From Nonomuraea soli (lineage in GTDB: Bacteria; Actinomycetota; Actinomycetes; Streptosporangiales; Streptosporangiaceae): a DNA stretch of 64,000 nucleotides. Position 1 is the stretch's first letter; each line of letters starts with the position of its first letter. The DNA is taken from positions 440,816 through 504,815 of the forward strand of contig NZ_JACDUR010000002.1 of assembly GCF_013761175.1 (NCBI RefSeq), in the 5' to 3' direction. This document shows positions 50,073-59,332 of this stretch, one piece after another. Below the pieces are notes generated by a model, which saw only the letters and a list, made by a program, of their open reading frames with translations, had not been told where the DNA came from and searched no databases. The position numbers and the translations under genes were made by a program.

Positions 50073-51367
50073 GCAGCGACCGCCTGCTGGACAGGCTGGC
50101 CGCGTTGCCGCCGGAGCGGCGCCGGGCGCTGCTGGCCTCGGTCCAGGGCGGCGAGCGCACGTTCCCGCTGTCGAAGGCCCAGGAGCGGCTGTGGTTCCTA
50201 CACCGCTACGACCCCGCGGACTCCGCCTACAACATCGTCTGGACGATGCGGCTGCGCGGCGCCCTGGACGTGAGCGCCCTGGCCGCGGCGCTGACCTCGG
50301 TGGTGCGCAGGCACGAGGTGCTGCGTACCCGCTACCGGATGGTGGGCGAACGGGCGGCGCAGCTCGTCGACGCGCCCGCGCCCGTGGAGGTGGAGCGTGA
50401 CGGCGAGCTGGAGGAGTTCGCGACCCGCCCGTTCGACCTGGCACGGCGTGGCCCGCTCCGGGCGGCCGTGATCCGCACCGGACCGAGGGAGTGGCTGTTC
50501 TGCCTGGTGGTGCACCACATCGCGCTGGACGGCTGGTCGCTCGACACACTGATCGGGGAGATCGCCGAAGCGTACGCGGGCAGGTCGCTCGAGGTCGCGG
50601 AAACGCAATATCGGCATTTCGTTGAATGGGAGCGCTCCCAGGACGTTTCGGCGGCGGTCGCGCGCCGGGCCGAGGCGTTGGCGGGCGCTCCACCGCTCGA
50701 TCTGCCGGGCACCAGGCCCGCCCGCTGGAGCGGGCGCGGCGGCCGGGTGCGCGTCACCGTGCCCGACGAGATCACCACCCGGCTGGAAGGCGTCGCCAAG
50801 GCCAACCGGGCGACGTTGTTCATGGCGCTGCTGGCCGCCTTCGAGACCATGGTCTTCCGGGTCTCCGGTGCCACCGACTTCTGCGTGGGCGTACCGGTGG
50901 CAGGGCCCGGCCGTGTCGCCTTCCCCTCGCTGGTGGGGTGCCTGGCCAACACCATGGCCCTGCGGGCCGACCTGAGCGGTGAGCCCGGCTTCGCCGACCT
51001 GCTGCGCCGTACCCGCGTGGCGACCCTGGGCGCGCTGCAGCACGCCGCCGCGCCGTACGAGGAGGTGCTGGCGGCGGTGCGCCCGCCTCGCGACCCGAGC
51101 CGGCCGCCGCTGTGCCAGGTGATGTTCAACCTCACCCACAACCTGCCCAAGCAGCGGCTGCTCAGCGCCTCGATGGGCGACCTGGAGGCCGAGGTGCTGG
51201 ACCCGCCCCCGCCGCGCAGGGCCAAGGCGGACCTGTCGGTCGAGCTGTGGCGCGGCCCGGAAGGGCTGGGCGGCTGGCTGGAGTACAACGCCGACCTGCT
51301 CGACGCCGCCGCCGCCGAGCGGCTGGCCGCCCTGTACGCCTCCATCGTCACCGAGGAGACACGATGA
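50069..51367 (+). CDS. Free-standing NRPS condensation protein
   Basis: A 432-aa condensation domain with the intact site HHIALDGWS near residue 150. C1-type motif [15 protein letters not shown] and C5-type [10 protein letters not shown] are recognisable. It should join the upstream acyl or aminoacyl chain to the glycine on the next protein. The TTG start at 50069 is supported by GGGAGG 6 nt upstream and a 4-nt overlap with mbtH. Around 50600-50650 the coding sequence holds a CebR-type operator and a cluster of codons rare for this genome (CAA, TAT, CAT, GTT). Confidence 0.9.
   Translation: MSSDRLLDRLAALPPERRRALLASVQGGERTFPLSKAQERLWFLHRYDPADSAYNIVWTMRLRGALDVSALAAALTSVVRRHEVLRTRYRMVGERAAQLVDAPAPVEVERDGELEEFATRPFDLARRGPLRAAVIRTGPREWLFCLVVHHIALDGWSLDTLIGEIAEAYAGRSLEVAETQYRHFVEWERSQDVSAAVARRAEALAGAPPLDLPGTRPARWSGRGGRVRVTVPDEITTRLEGVAKANRATLFMALLAAFETMVFRVSGATDFCVGVPVAGPGRVAFPSLVGCLANTMALRADLSGEPGFADLLRRTRVATLGALQHAAAPYEEVLAAVRPPRDPSRPPLCQVMFNLTHNLPKQRLLSASMGDLEAEVLDPPPPRRAKADLSVELWRGPEGLGGWLEYNADLLDAAAAERLAALYASIVTEETR
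50627..50640. promoter_or_regulatory. CebR/CelR-type operator inside an NRPS gene
   Basis: A perfect TGGGAGCGCTCCCA within the condensation gene, encoding W-E-R-S. The 26 bp before it (50601-50626) are about 60% AT, far above the local average. I see no convincing promoter on either strand, so it may act as an elongation roadblock, giving a second lock on the downstream NRPS genes. Confidence 0.75.
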
Positions 51368-53124
51368 TCCTGGAGGAGATCCGCGCCTGGAGCGAGCGCA
51401 CGCCGCACGCCGTCGCGGTCAGCGGGCACGGCGGGCAGCTCACCTACGCCGGGTTGTGGCGGCGCGCCACGGACCTGGCCGGACGGTTGCGCGCGCTCGG
51501 CGTCGGGCGGGGCACGACCGTCGGGCTGCACCTGGAGCGAACGCCCGGCATGGTGGTGTCGATCCTGGCCGTCTGGGCGGCCGGCGGCGCCTACGTGCCC
51601 CTCGACCCGGGCTTCCCCGCCGAGCGGCTGGCCCTGATGCGCGAGGACGCGGGCATCGACCTGGTGCTGACCGGCGAGTTCGTCGGGGACCTGGGCGAGG
51701 CGAGCGGGCCCGCCGCCCCGCTCGGCGACGGACCGGGGGACCTGGCCTACCTGATGTACACCTCGGGATCCACCGGCCGGCCGAAGGGCGTGGCGGTGCC
51801 GTACGACGCGGTCGCCAACCTCCTGCGCTCCTTCGGCGACCGTCTGGAGCTGGGACCCGGCGACGTCTGGCTCGCCGTGACAACGCTGTCGTTCGACATC
51901 TCGGTCCTGGAACTGCTCCTGCCCCTGGTCAGGGGCGCGCGGGTGGTCGTGGCCGGGCTGGAGGAGAGCGCGGACGGCGCGGCCCTGCGGGCGCTGGCCG
52001 AGCGCGAGTACGTGACCCACCTGCAGGCGACCCCGGCGACGTGGCGCATCCTGCTCGCCTCCGGCGGCGTGCCCGCCTCCGTCGCGACCCGGCTGTGCGG
52101 CGGCGAGGCGCTGCCGCGCGACCTGGCCGACGAGCTGCTGCGCGGCGGAGCCCGCTTGTGGAACGTCTACGGTCCCACCGAGACCACCGTCTGGTCGGCG
52201 GCGGGCCTGGTCGGCGACGGGCCGATCGACCTGGGCGAGCCCATCGACGAGACTAGCCTGTACGTCCTGGACGCGGGCGGCGGGCCGGCAGGGGAAGGCG
52301 AGCTGCACATCGGCGGCGCGGGCGTGGCCCGCGGCTACCACGGGCTGCCCGCGCTGACCGCCGCCCGCTTCGTGCCCGACCCGTTCGCCGGGGTGCCGGG
52401 CGCCCGCATGTACGCCACCGGCGACCTGGTCAGGCGTACCCCCGAGGGCAGGCTGCTGTTCCTGGGCCGGGCCGACCAGCAGGTCAAGGTGCGGGGCTTC
52501 CGCATCGAGCTGGGCGAGGTCGAGGCGGCGCTGCGCCGGGTGACGGGGACGGGCGACGCGGCGGCCACCGTACGGCCGGGCCCCGACGGCACGGCGAGGC
52601 TGATCGCCTACGTGACCGGCGGCCCGCCTCCCGAGCGTGCCGCACTCGCCGCGCTGCTGCCCGACTACATGATCCCCTCCCACGTCGGCACCCTGCCCGA
52701 GCTGCCGCTGACGCCGAACGGCAAGGTGGACCGCCGGGCCCTGCCCGACCCCGCGTGGACCCGCGACCTGAGCACGCCCTACCGGGAACCGCGGACGACG
52801 GCCGAGAAGGAGCTGGCCCTGATCTGGGGGGAGGTGCTGGGCATCGCCGAGCCGCTCGGCGTCGACGACGACTTCTTCCAGCTCGGCGGGCACTCGCTGG
52901 GCGCCGCCCAGATCCTCGCCCGCGTCCAGGCGAGGTTCGCCCTGTCGGTGCCGCTGGCGCTGCTGTTCGAGAACCCCACCATCGCCGGCCTGGCCGCGGA
53001 GATGGACCGGCTCGACCCCGACGAGTGGGATCTGGCCGACATCGCCGCCATGCGCGACGAGCTCGACGGCCTGGGCGCCGAGCAGCTGGAGGCCCTGTTC
53101 GACCGGCTGGAGGAGGGCCGGTGA
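51364..53124 (+). CDS. NRPS adenylation-carrier protein, predicted glycine
   Basis: A 586-aa A-PCP didomain. A3 YTSGSTGRPKGV near residue 131, A4 LSFDISVLELLLPL, A5 NVYGPTETTVW near 266, A10 LTPNGKVDRRALP. The carrier Ser is in QLGGHSLGAA near 511. Reading the pocket positions by eye gives D-I-L-Q-L-G-V-V-W-K, close to the published glycine code DILQLGLIWK. The C-terminal tail ends in an acidic helix (LEALFDRLEEGR) likely to dock with the next protein. The ATG overlaps the previous stop. Confidence 0.93.
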   Translation: MILEEIRAWSERTPHAVAVSGHGGQLTYAGLWRRATDLAGRLRALGVGRGTTVGLHLERTPGMVVSILAVWAAGGAYVPLDPGFPAERLALMREDAGIDLVLTGEFVGDLGEASGPAAPLGDGPGDLAYLMYTSGSTGRPKGVAVPYDAVANLLRSFGDRLELGPGDVWLAVTTLSFDISVLELLLPLVRGARVVVAGLEESADGAALRALAEREYVTHLQATPATWRILLASGGVPASVATRLCGGEALPRDLADELLRGGARLWNVYGPTETTVWSAAGLVGDGPIDLGEPIDETSLYVLDAGGGPAGEGELHIGGAGVARGYHGLPALTAARFVPDPFAGVPGARMYATGDLVRRTPEGRLLFLGRADQQVKVRGFRIELGEVEAALRRVTGTGDAAATVRPGPDGTARLIAYVTGGPPPERAALAALLPDYMIPSHVGTLPELPLTPNGKVDRRALPDPAWTRDLSTPYREPRTTAEKELALIWGEVLGIAEPLGVDDDFFQLGGHSLGAAQILARVQARFALSVPLALLFENPTIAGLAAEMDRLDPDEWDLADIAAMRDELDGLGAEQLEALFDRLEEGR

Positions 53125-56100
53125 AGGCGCCCCTGGCTCCCCAGCAGGAGCGCCTGTGGCTGCTGCATCGCCTCGACCCCGGCGACGCCTCCTACAACAT
53201 GTACAGGTCGAGCCGGCTGCGCGGCCCGCTCGACCGCCCGGCCCTGGAGCACGCGGTCGCCGCCCTGGTGCGGCGCCACGAAGGACTGCGCACCCGCTTC
53301 CGCGAGGAGGACGGGGTGCCGTGGGCGATCCTGGAACCCTCCTGGACCCCGGCCGTCGAATGGGTTGCGTGCACCACGGTCGACGAGGCCGACCGCTACC
53401 TGACCGACCGGATCAACGACCCGTTCGACCTGACGCGGCCGCCGTTCCGGGTGCTGGTGGTACGGCTCGCGCCGGACGACCACCTGCTGTGCCTGATGCC
53501 GCACCACATCGTGGCGGACGGCTGGGCCGCCGGAGTGATGCACGACGACCTGGCCGAGCTCTACAACGCGGCGGTGACCGGCCGCGAGCCCCAGCTGCGC
53601 CCGCTGCCGGTGGGCCCGGCCGACTACGCCCGATGGCAGCGCAGGCGGGCCGAGCGCGCCGTGCCGTACTGGCAGGACAAGCTCGCCGAGCCCCCGCCGC
53701 CCGACCTGCCGTTCGCGCGGGTGCGCACGGCGGAGCCCGGCGTACGGCCGGCCCGCGGCGGATGGTGGGCGCTGCCCGCCGGGGTGATGGGCGAGCTGGA
53801 CCGGCTCGCCCGCGCTCACCGGGCCAGCCTGTTCATGGTGCTGATGGCCGCCCACCAGGTGCTGATCTCCCGGCACACCGGGCACGGAGAGGTGCTCGTC
53901 GGGACGGTGGCCGCGGGCCGCGACCGGGTGGAGATCGAGCCGATGGTCGGCTACGTCTCCCAGGCCGTGGTCATGCGCGGCGACCTGGGTGACGACCCGC
54001 CCTTCACCGAACTGCTGGAGCGGACCCGGCGGGAGGCGCTGGAGGTGCTCGGCAGGCCCGCCGTGCCGTTCGAGCAGATCAGGCAGCCCGCCGCGACGCT
54101 CATGCCCAGCATGTTCATCCTCCAGGACGTCGAGATGTCGGGCCGTGACGCCTTCCACGGGCTGCGCGAGACCACGCACGGGGGAGCGCTGCGCCACGCC
54201 AAGCTCGGGCTGGCCGCCGAGGTGTGGCGCAGCGGCGAGGAGTACGGCCTGACCATGACCTGGGACGCCGGGCTGTTCGGCCAGGAGGACGGCGAGGTGC
54301 TCGCCGCCAGGTACGTCCGGCTCCTGGAGTCGATCGCCGCCGATCCGTCCGCGCCGGTCTCCCGGCTGGAGTTGTGGCCCGAGCAGGCGGCGGTGACGGC
54401 AGAACCCGAAGTGCGGCCCGAAGCGCGGCCCGGAGTGCGGCCCGAAGCGCGGCCCGAAGCGCGGCCCGGCGGTGGGCTTGGCGCCCGGACCGGTTCTCTG
54501 TCAGCGGCACGCGGTGACGACCCCGCCGTGATCTGCGGGGACGTCGTCGTGTCCCACGCCGCGCTCCGCGAGCGCGCCTCCCGGCTGGCCGGGGGACTGG
54601 CCGCGTCCGGCGTACGGCCTGGCGACATCGTGGGGGTGCGGCTGCCCCGCTCGCCTGAGGCGATCATCGCCTTGCTCGCCGTCTGGGGCGCGGGCGCCGC
54701 CTACCTGCCGCTCGACCCGGCCGATCCCCCCGAGCACGCGGTGCGGCTCCTGGAGGAGGCCGGGGCGGTGGCGGTGATCACGTGGGACGGCCTGCCGTAC
54801 AAGGTCCTGGATCCCGAGCTCACCGGCGAGCCACTTGAACGGGAACCGGCGGGCGACGCGTATGTGATCTTCACCTCCGGCTCCACGGGCACGCCCAAGG
54901 GGGTCCTGGTGGGGCACGAGGCCGTGGCGGCCAGGGTGGCGTGGATGGTCCGCGACTACGGGCTGGGGCCCGGCGACCGGATCGTGCAGTTCGCCTCGCT
55001 CAGCTTCGACGCCCATGTGGAGGAGATCTTCCCTGCGCTGGCGGCGGGCGCGGCCCTCGTGCTGCTGCCCGAGGGCGCGGCCAGCCTGCCCGATGTGCTC
55101 GCCGGCCCCACCGGGCGGCAGGTCACCGTGCTCGACCTGCCCACCGCGTACTGGCACCGCCTGGTCGACGACCTCGACGAGATCGTCTGGCCGCCCGAGC
55201 TGCGCCTGGTGATCATCGGGGGTGATCAGGCGCACGAGAACGCCGTCGCCCGCTGGCACGAACGGTTCGGCGGCCGGGTCCGGCTGGTCAACACCTACGG
55301 GCCGACGGAGGCGACCGTCATCGCGACCGCCGCCGACCTGACACCCGAGGACGGACGGCCGCCGATCGGCAGGCCCATCGGCGCCACCAGCGTGGCGGTG
55401 CTGGACCGCCACGGCAGGCCGCTGCCCGCCGGATGCGCCGGGGAACTGGCCATCGGCGGGACGGGCGTGGCGACCGGCTACCTCGGCAGGCCGGGCCTGA
55501 CCGCCGCGGCGTTCGTCCCCGACCCCGACGGCCCGCCGGGCTCGCGGCGCTACCTCACCGGCGACCGCGCCCGGTGGCGTTCCGACGGGCGGCTGGAATT
55601 CCTCGGCCGCGCCGACTCCCAGGTCAAGGTGCGCGGCTTCCGCATCGAGACCGGCGAGGTCGAGCAGGCTCTGCTGGCGCTGCCGGGGGTCGCGCAGGCC
55701 CACGTCACGGCGCGCGGCGACGACCTCGTCTGCTACCTCGCCGGATCCGCGACGGACGAGGAGCTGAGGACCGGGCTGGCCGCGCGGCTGCCGCGCCAGT
55801 TCGTGCCCACGCTGTGGGTGCGGCTCGACGCCATGCCGCTCACGAGGACCGGCAAGATCGACAAGTCGGCGCTGCCGGAGCCGCGTCCCGCCGTCGCCGA
55901 GCACGTCCCGCCGGAGGGTGAGGCCGAGGAGCTCGTCGCCGGGATCTGGCAGGACCTGCTGGGCGTCAAGGCCGGCCGTACCTCGGACTTCTTCGAGCTC
56001 GGCGGGCACTCGCTGCTGGCCACCCGGGTGGTGGCACGGCTGCGCGCCGCCCTCGGGATCCAGCTGAGCATCATGACGATCTTCGACCGCTCCACCGTCG

Positions 56101-56153
56101 CCGCGCTCGCCGCGGCCGTCGAGGAAGCCCTGATCGAGGAGCTGGCGCTGTGA
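53121..56153 (+). CDS. NRPS module C-A-PCP
   Basis: A 1010-aa complete elongation module. The condensation site HHIVADGW is near residue 127. A Pro/Glu/Arg repeat linker is at about 430-450. The adenylation domain spans about 470-920 (FTSGSTGTPKGV near 583, NTYGPTEATV, LTRTGKIDKSALP), and the carrier Ser is in ELGGHSLLAT near 961. Pocket residues read by eye are D-A-E-D-I-G-T-V-I-K. Two acidic positions (239 and 278 by GrsA numbering) suggest a basic side chain; the set resembles a lysine code I recall. GTG start with 4-nt overlap. Confidence 0.93.
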   Translation: MKAPLAPQQERLWLLHRLDPGDASYNMYRSSRLRGPLDRPALEHAVAALVRRHEGLRTRFREEDGVPWAILEPSWTPAVEWVACTTVDEADRYLTDRINDPFDLTRPPFRVLVVRLAPDDHLLCLMPHHIVADGWAAGVMHDDLAELYNAAVTGREPQLRPLPVGPADYARWQRRRAERAVPYWQDKLAEPPPPDLPFARVRTAEPGVRPARGGWWALPAGVMGELDRLARAHRASLFMVLMAAHQVLISRHTGHGEVLVGTVAAGRDRVEIEPMVGYVSQAVVMRGDLGDDPPFTELLERTRREALEVLGRPAVPFEQIRQPAATLMPSMFILQDVEMSGRDAFHGLRETTHGGALRHAKLGLAAEVWRSGEEYGLTMTWDAGLFGQEDGEVLAARYVRLLESIAADPSAPVSRLELWPEQAAVTAEPEVRPEARPGVRPEARPEARPGGGLGARTGSLSAARGDDPAVICGDVVVSHAALRERASRLAGGLAASGVRPGDIVGVRLPRSPEAIIALLAVWGAGAAYLPLDPADPPEHAVRLLEEAGAVAVITWDGLPYKVLDPELTGEPLEREPAGDAYVIFTSGSTGTPKGVLVGHEAVAARVAWMVRDYGLGPGDRIVQFASLSFDAHVEEIFPALAAGAALVLLPEGAASLPDVLAGPTGRQVTVLDLPTAYWHRLVDDLDEIVWPPELRLVIIGGDQAHENAVARWHERFGGRVRLVNTYGPTEATVIATAADLTPEDGRPPIGRPIGATSVAVLDRHGRPLPAGCAGELAIGGTGVATGYLGRPGLTAAAFVPDPDGPPGSRRYLTGDRARWRSDGRLEFLGRADSQVKVRGFRIETGEVEQALLALPGVAQAHVTARGDDLVCYLAGSATDEELRTGLAARLPRQFVPTLWVRLDAMPLTRTGKIDKSALPEPRPAVAEHVPPEGEAEELVAGIWQDLLGVKAGRTSDFFELGGHSLLATRVVARLRAALGIQLSIMTIFDRSTVAALAAAVEEALIEELAL
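54407..54470 (+). repeat. 12-bp repeat between C and A domains
   Basis: Five or so copies of a 12-bp unit (CCCGAAGCGCGG and variants) encode P-[EG]-[AV]-R repeats in the linker between condensation and adenylation domains. The unit keeps the frame, so linker length can vary. Confidence 0.88.
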
Positions 56154-57409
56154 TCGAGTTCTCCGGCGCGGCCGTACGGCACGGCCCCGCGACCTGGGGG
56201 CAGCGGGCCATCTGGCGGATCACCCAGTGGCTGCCGCCCGGCGACCCCTACTTCAACCTGCCCTGGACGCTGGCGGTGCGCGGCAAGCCCGGCATGGCCG
56301 AGGTCGAGGCGGGTCTGCGCCGCCTGATGGAACGGCACGAGAGCCTGCGGACCACCTGGCACGACGGCCTGACCCAGCGGGTGGCGGGGGAGGGCAAGCT
56401 CGCCGTGGACCTGGTGGAGGCAGGCGGCGAGCGGCCGCGCGAGGTGGCCGCGCGGATCGCCGCCGGGCTGGCGGCCACCGGGTTCGACTACGCGGGCGAG
56501 CTGCCCCTGAGGTGCACGATCGTCACCGTGAACGGCATGCCGAGGGTGCTGGCCTTCGGCTTCAGCCACCTGGCCGTCGACGCGGGCGCCATGGAGATGA
56601 TCGCCCGCGAGTGGCCGCTCCTGCAGACGGGGGCGCCGCTGCCGCCCGCCCCGCAACCGCTGGAGCTGGCGGCCTACGAGCAGTCGCCGGAGGGCGCCGC
56701 GACCAGCGGGCGCGCCTTGCGGCACTGGCGCACCTGCCTCGACCGCGCCCCTCGCACGCTGTTCGGGCCGGGGACGTCGGAGCAGGCCGCGGGAAATCCG
56801 TGCCGTTTCGTCAAGCTCGGCATGGATTCCCCGCTCTCGGCCCGCGCCGCCACCACCCTGGCCGCACGCCACGGCGTCAGCACCACCAGCGTCCTGATCG
56901 CCGCCTACGTCACCGTGCTGGCGCGCCTGACCGGCCACCGCACGATCGCCCTGCAGTTCATCGTCGGCAACCGGCACGCGCCGGCGACGCAGGGCCTGGT
57001 CGCCACCCTGGTCCAGGACGGCGTCTTCGTCGTCGAGACCGCCGGCGACTTCGCGGCGACGGCCCGCGCCGCGCACGCCCAGGCCCTGACGGCCTACCGG
57101 CGCGCGCACTACGACCCCGCGGCCCAGCAGGCCCTCATCGCCGAGGCGGGCCCGGCGCCCACCGCCTACTTCAACGACACCCGCACCTTCCCCGGCTGGC
57201 CCAACCTGCCGGCCTCGCCGCCACCGGCGACGATCACCGAACTCGGGACCTGGGAGCACGTCGACGCGCAACTGTTCTTCGCCGTCGACCCCGCCACCCA
57301 CACCTGCCGGACGAGCCTGCTGGCCGACACCGAGCACCTGCCACGCGCGCGGATCGAGGAGACGCTGCGCGGCATCGAATCCCTGCTGGTCACCGAGGAG
57401 ACGGCGTGA
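56150..57409 (+). CDS. Free-standing condensation-like protein, altered active site
   Basis: A 419-aa condensation-superfamily protein. The motif HHxxxDG reads SHLAVDAG near residue 138: the second His and Asp remain, the first His is Ser and the Gly is Ala. N-terminal TWGQRAIWRITQWLPPGDPY replaces the usual LS/TPAQERLW pattern. C-terminal features such as FIVGNRHAPATQGLVATLVQ are recognisable. It overlaps both neighbours by 4 nt. It may catalyse an unusual condensation, cyclisation or offloading-linked step, or be structural. Which, cannot be told from sequence. Confidence 0.85.
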   Translation: MIEFSGAAVRHGPATWGQRAIWRITQWLPPGDPYFNLPWTLAVRGKPGMAEVEAGLRRLMERHESLRTTWHDGLTQRVAGEGKLAVDLVEAGGERPREVAARIAAGLAATGFDYAGELPLRCTIVTVNGMPRVLAFGFSHLAVDAGAMEMIAREWPLLQTGAPLPPAPQPLELAAYEQSPEGAATSGRALRHWRTCLDRAPRTLFGPGTSEQAAGNPCRFVKLGMDSPLSARAATTLAARHGVSTTSVLIAAYVTVLARLTGHRTIALQFIVGNRHAPATQGLVATLVQDGVFVVETAGDFAATARAAHAQALTAYRRAHYDPAAQQALIAEAGPAPTAYFNDTRTFPGWPNLPASPPPATITELGTWEHVDAQLFFAVDPATHTCRTSLLADTEHLPRARIEETLRGIESLLVTEETA

Positions 57410-58683
57410 AAGCGCTCATAGTCGGCGGCGGGCTCTCCGGCCCGCTGCTGTCGATCTTCCTGTCCGCCCGCGGCCACGAGGTGGAGCTCGTCGAGCGCCG
57501 CCCCGACCCGCGCACCTCCCCGCCCGCGGGAGGCCGTTCCATCAACCTGGGCGTCTCCGCCCGAGGCATCCGGGCCCTGCGGGCGGCCGGCCTGTGGGCG
57601 GAGGTCAGGAAACTGGCGGTGCCGATGCGCGGCCGCATGGTGCACCTGCCGGGCAGGGCCCCGGCCTTCCACCCCTACGGCCGCTCGCGTGACCAGATCC
57701 TGCACTCCGTGCGCCGCGACGGCCTCGCCTCGCTGCTGGTCGAGCGCGCCGAGAAACAGAGCGGCGTACGGCTCACCTTCGACACCCCGTGCCTGGCCGT
57801 CGACCCCGACACGGCCACGCTCACCCTGCCGGGCAGGCAGGTCACCGGCGACTTCGTGGTCGGCGCCGACGGGGCGTCGTCCGTCGTCAGGACCGCCCTG
57901 CACCGCAGGCTCGCGGGCAACTTCCGGCGCGACCACCTCGAATGGGGCTACCTGGAGCTGACCATCCCGGCCTCCGCCGGACTGCCGATCGAGGCCCTGC
58001 ACCTGTGGCCCGGCTCCGGAGGTCTCGCCGTCGCCCACCCCAACCTCGACGGCTCGCTGACCTGCACGCTCTTCCTGCCCCGCCAGGGCAGCGACCCGGC
58101 CGCGCTGATCGCCGGGCAGCTGCCGGGCCTCACCGCCCTCATCCCCGACCTGCCCGACCAGCTCGCCGCCGCCGAGATGTCGACCCTGACCACCGTCAGG
58201 ACCTCGCCCTGGCAGCACGACGGCCGGGTGGTGCTCGTCGGCGACGCCTGCCACGCCGTCTACCCCTTCTACGGCCAGGGCATGAACTCCTCCTTCGAGG
58301 ACTGCGTCGTCCTGGACCGCTGCCTGGGCGAACACCCTCCCGCCGAGGCCTTCGCCGCCTACGAGCGCGCCAGGCGCCCCCACACCGACGTGCTGGCCGA
58401 GCTGTCCGAGCGCAACTTCTTCGACCTGCGCGACGGCGTGCGATCACCGCTCGCCGTCGCCAGGAAACGCCTGGACCTGGAGTTGCACCGGCTCTTCCCC
58501 CACGCCTGGGTGCCGCTGTACACCCTGGTCTCCCACACCACCGTGCCCTACGGCGACGCCCTGCGCCGAGCCAGAACGCAGGAGCGGATCGCGGCCGCCG
58601 CGGCGGGCCTGACCGGGGCCGCGCTCGTGGCCGCCACGGGCATCGCGGCGCGCCGGTTCCGACGCGAGAGGACCTCCACATGA
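57406..58683 (+). CDS. Kynurenine 3-monooxygenase-like flavoprotein
   Basis: A 425-aa FAD-dependent aromatic hydroxylase. The N-terminal FAD motif is ALIVGGGLSGPLLSIFLSAR. GGRSINLGVSARGIRALRAA and YGRSRDQILHSVRR match kynurenine 3-monooxygenase closely. GDACHAVYPFYGQGMNSSFE is the second FAD motif. A C-terminal hydrophobic helix (AAAAAGLTGAALVAATGIAA) followed by RRFRRER suggests a membrane anchor, as in eukaryotic enzymes. No other kynurenine-pathway gene is in the window, so it may act on free kynurenine or on another aryl substrate of the NRPS. The GTG start overlaps the preceding stop. Confidence 0.88.
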   Translation: MKALIVGGGLSGPLLSIFLSARGHEVELVERRPDPRTSPPAGGRSINLGVSARGIRALRAAGLWAEVRKLAVPMRGRMVHLPGRAPAFHPYGRSRDQILHSVRRDGLASLLVERAEKQSGVRLTFDTPCLAVDPDTATLTLPGRQVTGDFVVGADGASSVVRTALHRRLAGNFRRDHLEWGYLELTIPASAGLPIEALHLWPGSGGLAVAHPNLDGSLTCTLFLPRQGSDPAALIAGQLPGLTALIPDLPDQLAAAEMSTLTTVRTSPWQHDGRVVLVGDACHAVYPFYGQGMNSSFEDCVVLDRCLGEHPPAEAFAAYERARRPHTDVLAELSERNFFDLRDGVRSPLAVARKRLDLELHRLFPHAWVPLYTLVSHTTVPYGDALRRARTQERIAAAAAGLTGAALVAATGIAARRFRRERTST

Positions 58684-59332
58684 TCACGCACCCCACCGAT
58701 CCGTCGCTGATGCTCTTCGACCCCGGCGACGTCGCGGCGCAGGAGCCGCCGCACCCGCTGGTCCGTCAGTACGCCACGGAGTTGGGCGCGGTCGTCGCCT
58801 GGGCCCATGAGTACCTGTGCCGGCCGCACCCCGAGCTCGGCCGTCGCGGACCGGTCTGCCCCTACACCCAGGCCTCGCTGGAGCGCGGCCTGTTCCGGCT
58901 GGCCGTGGAGCCCGGCCACGACGCCGGATCCCCCGGTGTGATGGACCGGTATCGCGAGTGGTTCACCATCCTGGCTCCGCCCGGCCGCGCCGACTCGGTG
59001 CATGCCGCGATCCTGGTGCTGCTGCCGGGCATGGCGGGACGACTGGAACTGATCGACGAGGCGCAGCGCCTGCTGAAGGACACCTATGTGGCTGACGGAT
59101 TGATGATCGGCGAGTTCCACCCGGGACCGCCCCCCAAGGCGGGACTGTGGAACCCCGGTTTCCGGCCGTTGCACGCGCCCGTGCCGATGCTGGTCATCAG
59201 GCACATGGTCGCCACCGACCTGCCCTTCCTCGCCGATGACCCCGCCCACCTGGAGGCCTACCAGGCCCGGTTCGGTGACCAGATCCCCGGCCGGTTGCGT
59301 GACGCGTTCCCGGCCGTGGCCGCGGGTGAACG

